Shown here: positions 41,026-49,771 of the stretch, in pieces
Numbering within the stretch: the stretch's first letter is position 1
Layout of the letters: each line of letters begins with the position of its first letter
Assembly (NCBI GenBank): GCA_016933195.1
Contig: JAFGBN010000058.1
Location: forward strand, 1-53,631
DNA length: 53,631 nt
DNA from: Dehalococcoidia bacterium
GTDB lineage: Bacteria; Chloroflexota; Dehalococcoidia; GIF9; AB-539-J10
Reading direction: 5' to 3'
The notes under the pieces: generated by a model
The model's database searches: none
The model's input: the letters and a program-made list of their open reading frames with translations, nothing else
What the model was told of the DNA's origin: nothing
Made by a program: the position numbers and the translations under genes

Positions 41026-42465
41026 ATGTCCACCACAATATACATAGATGACTCAGCTATCCGGGTGCTGGTAGCCCGGGGTAGGAAAGTACGAAGCTGG
41101 GCAACCATGCCTCTGGAACCAGGCCTGGTTAAGGACGGGCTTATCTTAGATGAGGATGCCATAGCCAGGAAAGTGAGAGAGCTTCAGCGAGCTGAGCATA
41201 CAGGAGACAGAAAGGTTATCGCTGCCATCAGCGGCATCAACTGCCTTTACCGCTCACTCACGCTTCCCGAACTACCCAAGGACTTATTACCTGAGGCAGT
41301 AAGGAGGGAAGCGAGCAGAGTTCTAGGAGTCCCCTTAGAACAACTTTATCTCTCATGGCAAGCTCTTCCCTCATTGAAGGGAGAGACTCTGGTTTATCTG
41401 GCAGCCTTACCAAGGAATTCCGCCGATGCCCTAATCTCAGCGCTACGCAAAGCAGGATTGAACCCCTATCTCATAGACTTGAAGCCTCTGGCCCTGGCCA
41501 GAACCATCACGGAGTCCAGAGCCATTATCATTGACCTCCAGCCCGGCAGTTTCGATGTCGTAGTAATGGCAGAAGGAATTCCCCACGTTGCGCGCAGCCT
41601 GTCCTTGCCTCAGGAAGCTTCACCGGAGGAGAAAATCCCCACTATCACAGGGGAACTGGATAGAGCCATCACCTTTTATAATTCCGGTCACAGGGATAAG
41701 CCCATTGACAATGCTGTGCCTTTGTTGGTGAGCGGGGAGCTTGCCGAACAGGAGGATGTCTGGAGCCTCCTGGCAGGCAGAGCACGCCGTCCCATTCAGA
41801 CATTACTCCCACCCATGGAATCACCCGAAGGCTTCCCCTCAAACCAGTACACCACTAACCTCGGCCTGGCTCTCAAAGAGCTGGCTCCAGAGAAAGGAGC
41901 CGCTTATTCTCTGGTCAACCTCAATGCCCTTCCAGAGGTCTACATTCCCAAACCACGTCCCGTATCCGAGGTTCTCTTTATTCCCACTATCATAGCTGGT
42001 ATTGCCCTGGTGGCTCTGGGTCTTTTTCTTACTATCCCCAAGTTCGCTCATACCACTGCCCTGCGCCATGAGCTGGCAGTCACGAACCAGAGGGCCACTT
42101 CACAGATTACCCAAACCACCGATATAAGCAACGCGATAGCCCCACTTCAGGAGCAAGTTTCCTCGATTGAGGCGACTACCGATGCCTTCACTACCACGTT
42201 TAGCAATTTTGCTGCCGGGCGTGATGAAGTCAATGGCGATTTAAGCCAGATAAATAATTGCTTGCCTGCAGCGGTGGACTTAGGAAGTGTAGCTCACAAT
42301 GGCGATACCCTGGCGATAAAAGGCCTGGCTGATGGTGAGGATGACATCTTTCGCTACGCCAAAGACTTGAGAGACACCAACAGGTTTGCGCTGGTGGTCA
42401 TCACTGACATGGAGCAGGAGGACTATCTCATGCGCTTCACCCTGACGCTTACCAAACAAGGATAA
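41026..42465 (+). CDS. PilM-PilN fusion protein
   Basis: 479 residues. The N-terminal part (1-310) is an actin-like PilM domain: YIDDSAIRVLVARG, VIAAISGINCLYRSLTLPEL, REASRVLGVPLEQLYLSWQ, IIIDLQPGSFDVVV. A membrane helix follows (about 323-343, LFIPTIIAGIALVALGLFLT), then a PilN-like periplasmic coiled coil and alpha-beta domain. PilM and PilN are usually separate proteins, with the N-terminal tail of PilN binding PilM. Here they are one chain. It lies between pilO and pilT. Confidence 0.8.
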   Translation: MSTTIYIDDSAIRVLVARGRKVRSWATMPLEPGLVKDGLILDEDAIARKVRELQRAEHTGDRKVIAAISGINCLYRSLTLPELPKDLLPEAVRREASRVLGVPLEQLYLSWQALPSLKGETLVYLAALPRNSADALISALRKAGLNPYLIDLKPLALARTITESRAIIIDLQPGSFDVVVMAEGIPHVARSLSLPQEASPEEKIPTITGELDRAITFYNSGHRDKPIDNAVPLLVSGELAEQEDVWSLLAGRARRPIQTLLPPMESPEGFPSNQYTTNLGLALKELAPEKGAAYSLVNLNALPEVYIPKPRPVSEVLFIPTIIAGIALVALGLFLTIPKFAHTTALRHELAVTNQRATSQITQTTDISNAIAPLQEQVSSIEATTDAFTTTFSNFAAGRDEVNGDLSQINNCLPAAVDLGSVAHNGDTLAIKGLADGEDDIFRYAKDLRDTNRFALVVITDMEQEDYLMRFTLTLTKQG

Positions 42466-42742
42466 TTACTCAGCGCCCTGCGAACTTAGAAATCCGAAAT
42501 ACTGAAAGAGCAAAGGGCAAAAATTAAAATGCGAAACGTCAGAGAAAAACTTAAGAATCAGGCTTTTTTGCATTTTGCTTGCAAATCTTGTTTTTTTGTG
42601 TTTGAATTTTTATGTCGCTCAGGGCTTGATGATTAGGAGGCGGGATTCCCCGCATGGCACCTAGTACTAAAATATGCCCCTGCTCATGACTAAAAGGCTA
42701 TTGAAATACGTAGAGCTTATGTTAAGCTTATAAAGTAAAGCA
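42466..42742. other. 277-base gap before pilT with repeat words
   Basis: AT-rich reiterated text (GCAAAAATTAAAATGCG, GCATTTTGCTTGCAAATC), a short hairpin GCGGGATTCCCCGC (about 42643-42656) and the word CACCTAGTACTAA shared with the pilB upstream region. A TATAAA at 42729-42734 lies eight bases before the pilT ATG, again a leaderless-type layout. Confidence 0.5.
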
Positions 42743-43813
42743 ATGGAAAATATTATCGATTTGCTGCGGCTAGCTAATGAAAACGGCGCCTCCGACCTGC
42801 ATCTGGTAGTCAATGCGCCGCCTATGCTGCGCATAGATGGCACACTGGGCTCTGCAGATGGAATGCCGCCAGTGTCTCCCGAGGAAATAAGCCAGGCCTT
42901 TATGCAGCTAACCACACCGGAGCAAAGGGAGGAATTTCAACATTCCCTGGAGCTTGATTTCGGCTATACTCTCCCTGGCGTGGGCAGGATTCGCTGCAAT
43001 GTTGCCCAGCAGCGTGGAGCTATCAGCTTTGCCCTGCGTCTTCTATCACCTGTAATTCCCACTATAGACGAGCTGGAACTGCCTCAGCTATGCAAGGAAT
43101 TAGCCTTGAGACCCAGAGGCCTGGTGATAGTCTCCGGACCTACCGGAAGCGGTAAAACCACCACCCTGGCAGCCATGATTCATCACATCAATGCCAATAG
43201 AGCCTGCCATGTGGTTACCATTGAAGACCCCGTAGAATATAACCATCCTAACTTCAAATCAGCCATTACCCAGCGAGAGCTGGGCACAGACACCTTGTCC
43301 TTCGGCAAAGCCCTGAAGCATGTACTAAGGCAAGACCCGGATGTCATCCTGGTCGGTGAGATGAGAGATTTGGAGACCGCTGCCGCTGTGCTCAACGTGG
43401 CGGAGACAGGACATCTGGTGCTTACTACTGGCCATGCTCCCAGCGCAGCCCAGGCCATGGAAAGAGTCATAGACTTATTTCCACCCCATGAGCGTTACCT
43501 GGCCCAGGCAAGACTGGCCTCCCTGATTATCGGCGTCCTATCTCAGACCTTAGTGCCGCGGGCCGATATCTCAGGAAGAATAGCTGCTGTGGAAATAATG
43601 CTCGGCAGCACGGCGGTGAAAAACCTTGTTCGCGAGGGAAAAATTTATCAACTCCCCAATATCATCCGTACCAGCAATCAAGAAGGCATGCAGACTCTGG
43701 ACCAATCCCTGACTAACCTCTACTTCAGAGGAATTATCACTGGCGAGAGCCTGATAAGGTTCTGCAATGATAAAGATGAGGTAGAGAAAACCATGGAAAA
43801 GATGCCTGCCTAA
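42743..43813 (+). CDS. pilT: PilT twitching-motility retraction ATPase
   Basis: 356 residues. Disassembles pilins at the inner membrane and so drives retraction. PilT signatures are GASDLHLVVNAPPMLRIDG (residues 14-32), VSGPTGSGKTTTLAAMIHHI (about 132), VEYNHPNFKSAITQRELGTD, DPDVILVGEMRDLET, HLVLTTGHAPSA and GRIAAVEIML. No ribosome binding site is seen. Confidence 0.95.
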   Translation: MENIIDLLRLANENGASDLHLVVNAPPMLRIDGTLGSADGMPPVSPEEISQAFMQLTTPEQREEFQHSLELDFGYTLPGVGRIRCNVAQQRGAISFALRLLSPVIPTIDELELPQLCKELALRPRGLVIVSGPTGSGKTTTLAAMIHHINANRACHVVTIEDPVEYNHPNFKSAITQRELGTDTLSFGKALKHVLRQDPDVILVGEMRDLETAAAVLNVAETGHLVLTTGHAPSAAQAMERVIDLFPPHERYLAQARLASLIIGVLSQTLVPRADISGRIAAVEIMLGSTAVKNLVREGKIYQLPNIIRTSNQEGMQTLDQSLTNLYFRGIITGESLIRFCNDKDEVEKTMEKMPA

Positions 43814-44058
43814 GCATTGCCTGTGCCAGCTATTCCTGGTCTGGGTAAATTTATCCGGTACTTCGAAATTGGCTTTAGCCCCATAAACTAAGGTTCACGC
43901 CAGGCTGCATCACCGCCTTTCATCCCAGAAACTGATGACCAGGGAGTAATTAGCACCTCGCCCGGACAAATTGTTAATTGTAACTTCGTCTTTTATTAGC
44001 TACAGCCGAAGAATAATAAGAATGCTTAACAAGTTAGCCATAAGTGGGCAATTGCTGC

Positions 44059-44064
44059 TATAAT
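44059..44064 (+). promoter_or_regulatory. extended -10 promoter of TA module 4
   Basis: TGC followed by a perfect TATAAT, 25 bases before the antitoxin ATG. The rest of 43814-44089 shows no gene. Confidence 0.45.
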
Positions 44065-44089
44065 TCAAGGGAACAGGAGATATTTGGAG

Positions 44090-44296
44090 ATGTTAGACAT
44101 AAAGAAAGAATATGTCATCACAGATGACAATAGGAAAAAGGCAGTGTTAATAGATATAGAAACGTTTGAAAGGATAGAGGAAACTCTAGAGAGTTACGGA
44201 CTTGGGAAATATATGGAAGAGGTTAAGGATGAGGACGCTCTGCCCATCAACGATGCCACTGCATACTATGAGACCTTCTCACCGCACCAAATATAA
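44090..44296 (+). CDS. Phd/YefM-like antitoxin (module 4)
   Basis: 68 residues from ATG 44090. YVITDDNRKKAVLIDIETFERIEETL is a common RelB/Phd-type pattern, followed by an acidic toxin-binding tail ending PINDATAYYETF. The downstream toxin is truncated, so this antitoxin may have no partner. Confidence 0.75.
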   Translation: MLDIKKEYVITDDNRKKAVLIDIETFERIEETLESYGLGKYMEEVKDEDALPINDATAYYETFSPHQI

Positions 44297-44301
44297 AGAA
44301 G

Positions 44302-44433
44302 ATGAAAGGCTATCACAACTATTATCGGATAAGAGTAGGTAATTACAGAATAGGATGTGAGGTGAAAAAGGCTAATCATGTTATCTTCTATAGAGTCAAA
44401 AGCAGAGATGATATCTATAAACTTTTCCCCTAA
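44302..44433 (+). pseudogene. N-terminally truncated RelE-type toxin (module 4)
   Basis: 43 codons: GYHNYYRIRVGNYRIGCEV, then VIFYRVKSRDDIYKLFP. This is the C-terminal half of a RelE toxin (usual length about 85-90). The first helices that normally follow the antitoxin are missing, so a deletion of roughly 130 bases is inferred. Confidence 0.8.
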
Positions 44434-44872
44434 CTACCCTTTGATAGCTACGGGCCGAAGCGCGGCAATCCTTGTTACGAACTCTTCGCGTCCTGTCATT
44501 CTGACACTGAACTAAGTGAAGGGGAAGAACCTCATCTTGCTCAGGGCAAGCGGACTAATCCGGTGACAGGCCATTCTATGTCTCGCAACTGCTTGTATTC
44601 CTCACAATAGCACAGGGGAACCACCCCGCAGAAGAGAAAGCCTGGCAGCAAAGTTACATCACTGCCAGACTCTGGCTTTCTTTCACCCTCACCCTATCCC
44701 TCTCCCCTGGAGGGAGAGGATAAAGGAGGGGGGGATATTAAGCCTCGCCCTGATAGACTGGCTTTTTTGGCAATGCCCGGCGGCAAAGCTGCCTTCACCG
44801 ACAGGCTTTGGGTTTTAGTTCTGGTAAATTGGCTTTTGGGTATGAACGAGCAGTTATCAGGTGATGAGCTAT
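44434..44872. repeat. repeat-filled gap between TA modules 4 and 5
   Basis: Contains CATTCTGACACTGAACTAAG (44499-44560 element), a CTGGCAG...CTGCCAG hairpin (44642-44668), and the CCTCTCC...GGAGAGG palindrome with flanking CACCCTCACCCT (44684-44719). No gene is seen. Confidence 0.6.
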
Positions 44873-44901
44873 TTTACAGCTTCCCTATGGCAAGGTATAC
44901 T
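44873..44901 (+). promoter_or_regulatory. promoter of the hicBA module 5
   Basis: TTTACA, 17 bases, TATACT. The antitoxin ATG follows 34 bases after the -10 box with GGAGGGG in between. Confidence 0.6.
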
Positions 44902-44935
44902 AATCAGGAAAATTAAGAATTTGTGGAGGGGTTCA

Positions 44936-45190
44936 ATGCTCACTGACTACTTGCAAGAGGCGATGCATCGGGCAAAGTATAAGATTCTCGAAGACGGAAC
45001 TTACTATGGATGGATTGAGGAACTGCCTGGTGTTTGGGCCAGTGCGGCAAGCTTAGAAGAATGCCGGCGAGAATTAGAATCAACAGTTGAAGATTGGCTA
45101 CTGTTGGGTTTAAAGCTAGGGCATCGTATTGTTCCTTTAGGCGATATTGATTTGAACATATCGGTGGAAGCAGGACATTTGAGTGGCTAG
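44936..45190 (+). CDS. hicB: HicB-family antitoxin (module 5)
   Basis: 84 residues from ATG 44936, behind GGAGGGG. KYKILEDGTYYGWIEELPGV and ASAASLEECRRELESTVEDW are the HicB partial RNase H pattern. It overlaps the toxin gene by eight bases. The gene order is antitoxin then toxin, as in module 1. Confidence 0.87.
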   Translation: MLTDYLQEAMHRAKYKILEDGTYYGWIEELPGVWASAASLEECRRELESTVEDWLLLGLKLGHRIVPLGDIDLNISVEAGHLSG

Positions 45191-45410
45191 GCGTCTTACT
45201 CCGGTATCGTGGAATAGTCTGGTGCGGAGGCTACATCATCTAGGATTTCAGGGTCCCTACCGTGGTGGGAAGCACTACTTCGTTACTAAGGGAGACTTGA
45301 GATTAACTATCCCTAATCCTCATGCTGAAGACATTGGCGTGCCTTTGCTAAAAGAGATTTTGGCTCGTGGTCATATCAGTCGAGAGGAATGGCTGAAATG
45401 GCATGATTAA
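45183..45410 (+). CDS. hicA: HicA-family toxin (module 5)
   Basis: 75 residues from GTG. The double-stranded RNA-binding-like fold with the catalytic histidine in GGKHYFVTKGDLRLTIPNPH is intact, unlike module 1. The family cleaves mRNA. It is only about 33% like the broken HicA by eye, so the two modules are separate acquisitions. Confidence 0.88.
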   Translation: MARRLTPVSWNSLVRRLHHLGFQGPYRGGKHYFVTKGDLRLTIPNPHAEDIGVPLLKEILARGHISREEWLKWHD

Positions 45411-45473
45411 AAAAGTTGTTCCTGCGATGAAGCTTGGCAATCTCACGCAAGAGAGCCTCACATTGCATGGGAA

Positions 45474-45880
45474 TCACTGGGCCTGAACTCTAGCCCAGGT
45501 CCACTTAGCGCTGCCCCAAAAATTCCATAGAGTGGCAACCGCGATAGCTGCCAAATTGGCCAGGAGATAGTACACCCCCAAGCGCTCAGTGATAACATAC
45601 AATAAGCCCAGGTTAATCGCTAGCCCTACACCATACACAAGGTGGAACTTCACCAGCCTCTTAAGGCGCCCGGTAACTCCATGAGCGCCAACACCCTTCC
45701 ATGTCCACAGGTCATTAAGGAAAATCGGATATAAAAGAGCATTCGATAGTAATAGGGCTGGAGAACAAATAGAACAGCCCGCATCCCTCGGTCAGAGCAT
45801 AGAGAAGCCCCGTGTTTACCCCAATCCCAGATAAGCCAACAGCACAAAACCTGAGAAATCGTGGCGATAACAGCCACCTG
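45474..45880 (-). pseudogene. frameshifted double-GtrA membrane protein remnant
   Basis: Frame one gives RFLRFCAVGLSGIGVNTGLL and LTEGCGLFYLFSSP. After a one-base shift near 45720 frame two continues as LNDLWTWKGVGAHGV, NLGLLYVITERLGVYYLLAN and TLWNFWGSAKWTWARVQAQ. This is the C-terminal, two-GtrA part of a protein like 51452-52594, lacking the GT2 domain. It lies at the end of the glycosylation operon. Confidence 0.75.
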
Positions 45881-46006
45881 GACTTCGTGGGAACACGGCA
45901 CTGCAATCGCTGCCACCCTCGACACACCGAGGGAGGATAGTCCTGCCCCTGCTCATCCTGATTCAGGTCATCGATGTCATCGGCCCGGCTATGTAATCGT
46001 CTCTAC

Positions 46007-48421
46007 TCAATCAACATCCGCCTCTATCCCGGCAACATAGAAAACGTAGTCCCCCGGACTGTCATAGCGGGTTGAAATAGTCATCAGCATATTGATTTTC
46101 TCGGGTTGCAGCCAGCCTGCCCGGCTCCAATATGCTGGCAAATCTATACCTTGTTCCGACCACTGGTATAATTGAGCTGGCTTGATTACAAACATCAAGC
46201 CACATTCTTCACATTGAAATATCTCCTCGGTATCTGTTTCGTCGGAAAAGCCTATCACTACCGAATGCCCATCTTCATCCATGAAGTGAATGCCTGCCCC
46301 AAGCGTGGTCCGCCCTAATATCTCGGTATTGACTTCAGGAAAGACCCCCACTGTAATCTGGCCCTCAGGAAACGGCATCTCCTGGACAATTCCCGCGTGT
46401 GTCCATTCAAGCTCACCATCCTGCTCCCCATCCTCGTATATCGCCAGCCTCAGGCACTTCTTATCGCCAACATATGCTTCGCCCATATCAGCCTCATCAC
46501 CTTCCCCCTTAATAAGCACGGGGTCCCAGCCCAGCGGACTCTTCATCTCTTCACCTCTCACCCAGTGCTCAAAGTCCCCGTTGAATATGCCCTCAGCTTT
46601 AGCGCCCAGCAAATAGATTTCAGTGCTACAGCGAGAATCGGGCTCCACGACTTTAACCAGCCTGCCGTTGAGGTGCACCTCTTCTACTAGCTCCGCGATT
46701 TCCTCCCTATAAGGATACCCCCAATATCTCGTCCATGCATCCAGGACCACGTAGTCCACCCCCTCATTCATCAAGTCAGTGACTATTTCACCTGGCGGCT
46801 TTTTCTCCAGCCATAAAAGAGCGAAGGTGTTAATAGCAAGAGTGCCATTGAGATTCGGTGACATGGCCAGATAGATAGGATTAGGAGCATATACTTTCTT
46901 TGCCCCTGCTGCCTCAAGGTAGTCTACAGTCTCTCTACACACCTGTTCCTCATTAGAGGCAAACCAGGACCAGTTGATATCATACCCGGTGTAGTTATTA
47001 AGCAGCACTATGGTGACACCTAAGAAAACGAGGAGAGTAGCTAACACCACCAGCAGGCCAGCCTTCAGTTTGGCGGTGAGCAACTTCATATTCACTGAGG
47101 GTACCAGCCATGAGATACCCAGAAAGAGAAAAGGATACAGTGCAATATAGTATCGCGGCAGATAAAAGAACCCCTGGCACAATAACAGAGAGACAACTAA
47201 GGTCACCACCAGGAAGCAGTCGCTCTTGGAGAAGTCTTCCTTATTTAGTATAATCAGGATGAACGGTATCACGAGGAGAATAGGTAGGAAAGCCATCTTC
47301 AGGAAACTAAAAGCCGAGGGGGCTATTCGAATAAGTGCTACCAGTGAAGGGAATTCGGTTAAAGGCCGGTCTGTTTGCAACAAGACAGTCTGGGAAAAAA
47401 ACTCCTGCGGGGTTCTAATCCAGAAGAAGCCTGTGACACATATAAACCCCAGGACTGTCCCGCCAACCAGCAGCCATAACCCCTTGTTGCGCCTGAGACC
47501 CCACAGCTCCAGCCACCATTTCTTAAAAGGTAGTTCCTTCTTCAGCATTACCGCTGAAATGAAGAAGGGAACCACAAAGACGAGTATGACAACCATCACA
47601 TCTCCGGCTGTCAGGTACGTGGGGTCTATAAAGGGAACTGCCACATCCAGCCAGAATACATACCTCAGGAGCAGCAGAAAAGCATAGAAGATGCCGGCAA
47701 AGCAGGCATACATGACCCAGAGTTCCCATCGGCCCAGTTTCTTGATTGACTGCCAGAAGCCTTCATTCATGGATAGCAAAATGGCTGCCGCGATGATGGC
47801 AACCGCCGCCGGGATAAAGACATATTTCGTAGCTATCGCTAATCCCAGGAACAGCCCGCAGAGGAGAGCTCTATTTGCCTTCCTATTAAAGATAAAATCA
47901 ATAGCGAAATAAACTGCTAGAAGTATAAAGAATATGCCCAGCGTCTCCTGAACAGAGCGGCGTCCCAGATAGACCATCATGGTAGATACGGCAAACAGGG
48001 CTGCAGCGGCAAGCCCGGCCCTGGGGTGATACATCTTCTTACCTATGAGGTAGATGAGGATAATACAGGCGAGGGATAGAGCTACAGACAGATATTTCCC
48101 GGCAAAGAAGCTGTACCCGAATACCTTGTAGATTGAAGCCAGCACCAGATGGTATAGAGGAGGATGGACTACCATGAAGTCCTGGTATGGCAGATATCCC
48201 TGCGTAATAAAGCGGGCACCGAGGGCATAAACAGCCTCATCATAATCATGTATGGCATTGAATAAATGCTGGATTTGCCACAACCTGAGATAGGCTCCGA
48301 GGGCTAATACTCCAAGCAGAATCAGTATTTCTCTGTCTCTACTGACTTTAGAGAGCCGGGACAAAAAGCGCCTTGGCAGACTGAGCCAAATATCTAATTT
48401 GGATTTCGTCTCTTTCCCCAT
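46007..48421 (-). CDS. GT39-type membrane glycosyltransferase with C-terminal exported domain
   Basis: 804 residues. N-terminal two thirds has about 12 membrane segments. The first loop has HDYDEAVYALGARFITQG (about residues 56-73), the DE motif of the PMT/ArnT family, which uses polyprenol-phosphate sugars, then HPPLYHLVLASIYKVFG. Residues about 600-804 form an exported domain with CEECGLMF. Probable acceptors are surface proteins or glycans (inference). The start overlaps the upstream gene by 28 bases, so it is operon-coupled to the polyprenol-phosphate mannose synthase that would supply the donor. Confidence 0.85.
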   Translation of the reverse strand: MGKETKSKLDIWLSLPRRFLSRLSKVSRDREILILLGVLALGAYLRLWQIQHLFNAIHDYDEAVYALGARFITQGYLPYQDFMVVHPPLYHLVLASIYKVFGYSFFAGKYLSVALSLACIILIYLIGKKMYHPRAGLAAAALFAVSTMMVYLGRRSVQETLGIFFILLAVYFAIDFIFNRKANRALLCGLFLGLAIATKYVFIPAAVAIIAAAILLSMNEGFWQSIKKLGRWELWVMYACFAGIFYAFLLLLRYVFWLDVAVPFIDPTYLTAGDVMVVILVFVVPFFISAVMLKKELPFKKWWLELWGLRRNKGLWLLVGGTVLGFICVTGFFWIRTPQEFFSQTVLLQTDRPLTEFPSLVALIRIAPSAFSFLKMAFLPILLVIPFILIILNKEDFSKSDCFLVVTLVVSLLLCQGFFYLPRYYIALYPFLFLGISWLVPSVNMKLLTAKLKAGLLVVLATLLVFLGVTIVLLNNYTGYDINWSWFASNEEQVCRETVDYLEAAGAKKVYAPNPIYLAMSPNLNGTLAINTFALLWLEKKPPGEIVTDLMNEGVDYVVLDAWTRYWGYPYREEIAELVEEVHLNGRLVKVVEPDSRCSTEIYLLGAKAEGIFNGDFEHWVRGEEMKSPLGWDPVLIKGEGDEADMGEAYVGDKKCLRLAIYEDGEQDGELEWTHAGIVQEMPFPEGQITVGVFPEVNTEILGRTTLGAGIHFMDEDGHSVVIGFSDETDTEEIFQCEECGLMFVIKPAQLYQWSEQGIDLPAYWSRAGWLQPEKINMLMTISTRYDSPGDYVFYVAGIEADVD

Positions 48422-49137
48422 CGCAATTGTAGTGCCACTTTAGCATAAGTTAGTACTTCTTTGACACTGAATTTGGATTTTCCCTGAGCTCTTTCTTGAA
48501 ACACTATGGGAATCTCTTTGTAACTCCAGCTGGACTTGGCTAAACGATAAAGGGTCTCCATGCCAATCGAATATCCCCGGGAAAAGAAGTCGCCGAAATT
48601 GAGAGAAGCCAAGGCACGTCTGCTATAGCATTTGTAACCACCATGCCAGTCTCGGATATTAAGACCCAGGATAAGCCGTGCATATAAGCCGGCACCCCGA
48701 CTCACCAGCTTTCTAATGAAACTCCTCTTACCACACCAACCACCAGAAGCAAACCTGGAACCGATGACAACATCGCAGTTTCTGGCTTCATCGAGAAATC
48801 GGGGGATATCATCCGGGTTGTGACTGAAATCGGCATCCATTTCGATAATATAATCAAAGTCCTGCGCCAGGGCATACTTGAACCCGGCAATACCAGCTGT
48901 GCCCCTACCTCGCTCCTTACGATGAATCACATGAATATTGCTGGGGGCTTCCTCCCTCAACTTCTCAGCCAACTCACCTGTGCCATCAGGAGAATCGTCA
49001 TCTACAATTACAATATGTATTCCCTCAATGCCAATCTGTTCCATCTCGGGGCGGTGCTCCAACTGGAGAATAGCATGTGCCATCGGTTCAATATTTTCCT
49101 TCTCGTTATAGGTGGGGAGCAAGACCAATGTTTTCAT
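48394..49137 (-). CDS. polyprenol-phosphate mannose synthase (DPM1-like GT2)
   Basis: 247 residues. GT2 fold with LLPTYNEKENIEPM, IVDDDSPDGTGELA (nucleotide site), EMDADFSHNPDDI (DxD) and GSRFASGG; IRDWHGGYKCYSRRAL is characteristic of DPM1-like synthases. Transfers mannose, or a related sugar, from GDP-sugar to polyprenol phosphate. It lacks the GtrA domains of the other GT2 in the operon, so it is probably membrane-associated rather than integral. Donor supplier for the GT39 protein downstream. Confidence 0.9.
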   Translation of the reverse strand: MKTLVLLPTYNEKENIEPMAHAILQLEHRPEMEQIGIEGIHIVIVDDDSPDGTGELAEKLREEAPSNIHVIHRKERGRGTAGIAGFKYALAQDFDYIIEMDADFSHNPDDIPRFLDEARNCDVVIGSRFASGGWCGKRSFIRKLVSRGAGLYARLILGLNIRDWHGGYKCYSRRALASLNFGDFFSRGYSIGMETLYRLAKSSWSYKEIPIVFQERAQGKSKFSVKEVLTYAKVALQLRWGKRRNPN

Positions 49138-49165
49138 GCGTGGCTTCAGTAACTTGGAATACCTC

Positions 49166-49771
49166 TCAAGGGTTACCGTTTAGAGACGGCAAGCTTCCAG
49201 CCGATGGCACAGTCCTCACTGTATTAATCACTACCCAGTCGCAGGCCTGTTTGAAGTTCTCCGCTTTGAAATCCGGCCTCATGGAATATTCTTCAGGCGG
49301 AGTTGCTTCATCACCGACAGGTATGATTAACACTGTCCTGCAGCCGGCAGCATGCCCTGCTTCAATATCTTGAAGCTTATCGCCGATAGAAAAGGATTCA
49401 GTTAAATCAATATTGTGCTCTCTTGCTGCTCGCAGGATGAGAGTCGGCTTTGGCTTACGGCAATCACAACCTTCATCAGGATGGTGGGGACAATAATAAA
49501 TGGCATCAATATGAGCACCATAGCTCGCTGAGTCACTCTTCATTTTCTGATGAATTCTATCCAGCATCGCCTCGGTAAAATAGCCCCTGGCAATACCCGA
49601 CTGATTGGTAACTACTATAACTTTAAATCCAGCCTCACTCAACATCCTTATTCCCTCCCCCACTCCCTCAAGCAGTTCAAAGTCCTCCAGACGGCTGCAG
49701 TAAGGAACATCTCTGGCTATCGTGCCATCACGGTCGAGAAAAACTGCTCTATTCGTCCCTACCAGCTCCAA
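49166..49771 (-). CDS. gmhB: D-glycero-D-manno-heptose 1,7-bisphosphate 7-phosphatase
   Basis: 201 residues. HAD superfamily, HisB/GmhB branch: FLDRDGTIARDVPY (catalytic Asps), VTNQSGIARG, and the zinc loop CPHHPDEGCDCRKPKP, followed by GDKLQDIEAG. Removes the 7-phosphate in heptose activation. Overlaps gmhA by 23 bases. The assignment as GmhB rather than a histidinol phosphatase rests on its gmhA and hddA neighbours. Confidence 0.9.
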   Translation of the reverse strand: MELVGTNRAVFLDRDGTIARDVPYCSRLEDFELLEGVGEGIRMLSEAGFKVIVVTNQSGIARGYFTEAMLDRIHQKMKSDSASYGAHIDAIYYCPHHPDEGCDCRKPKPTLILRAAREHNIDLTESFSIGDKLQDIEAGHAAGCRTVLIIPVGDEATPPEEYSMRPDFKAENFKQACDWVVINTVRTVPSAGSLPSLNGNP

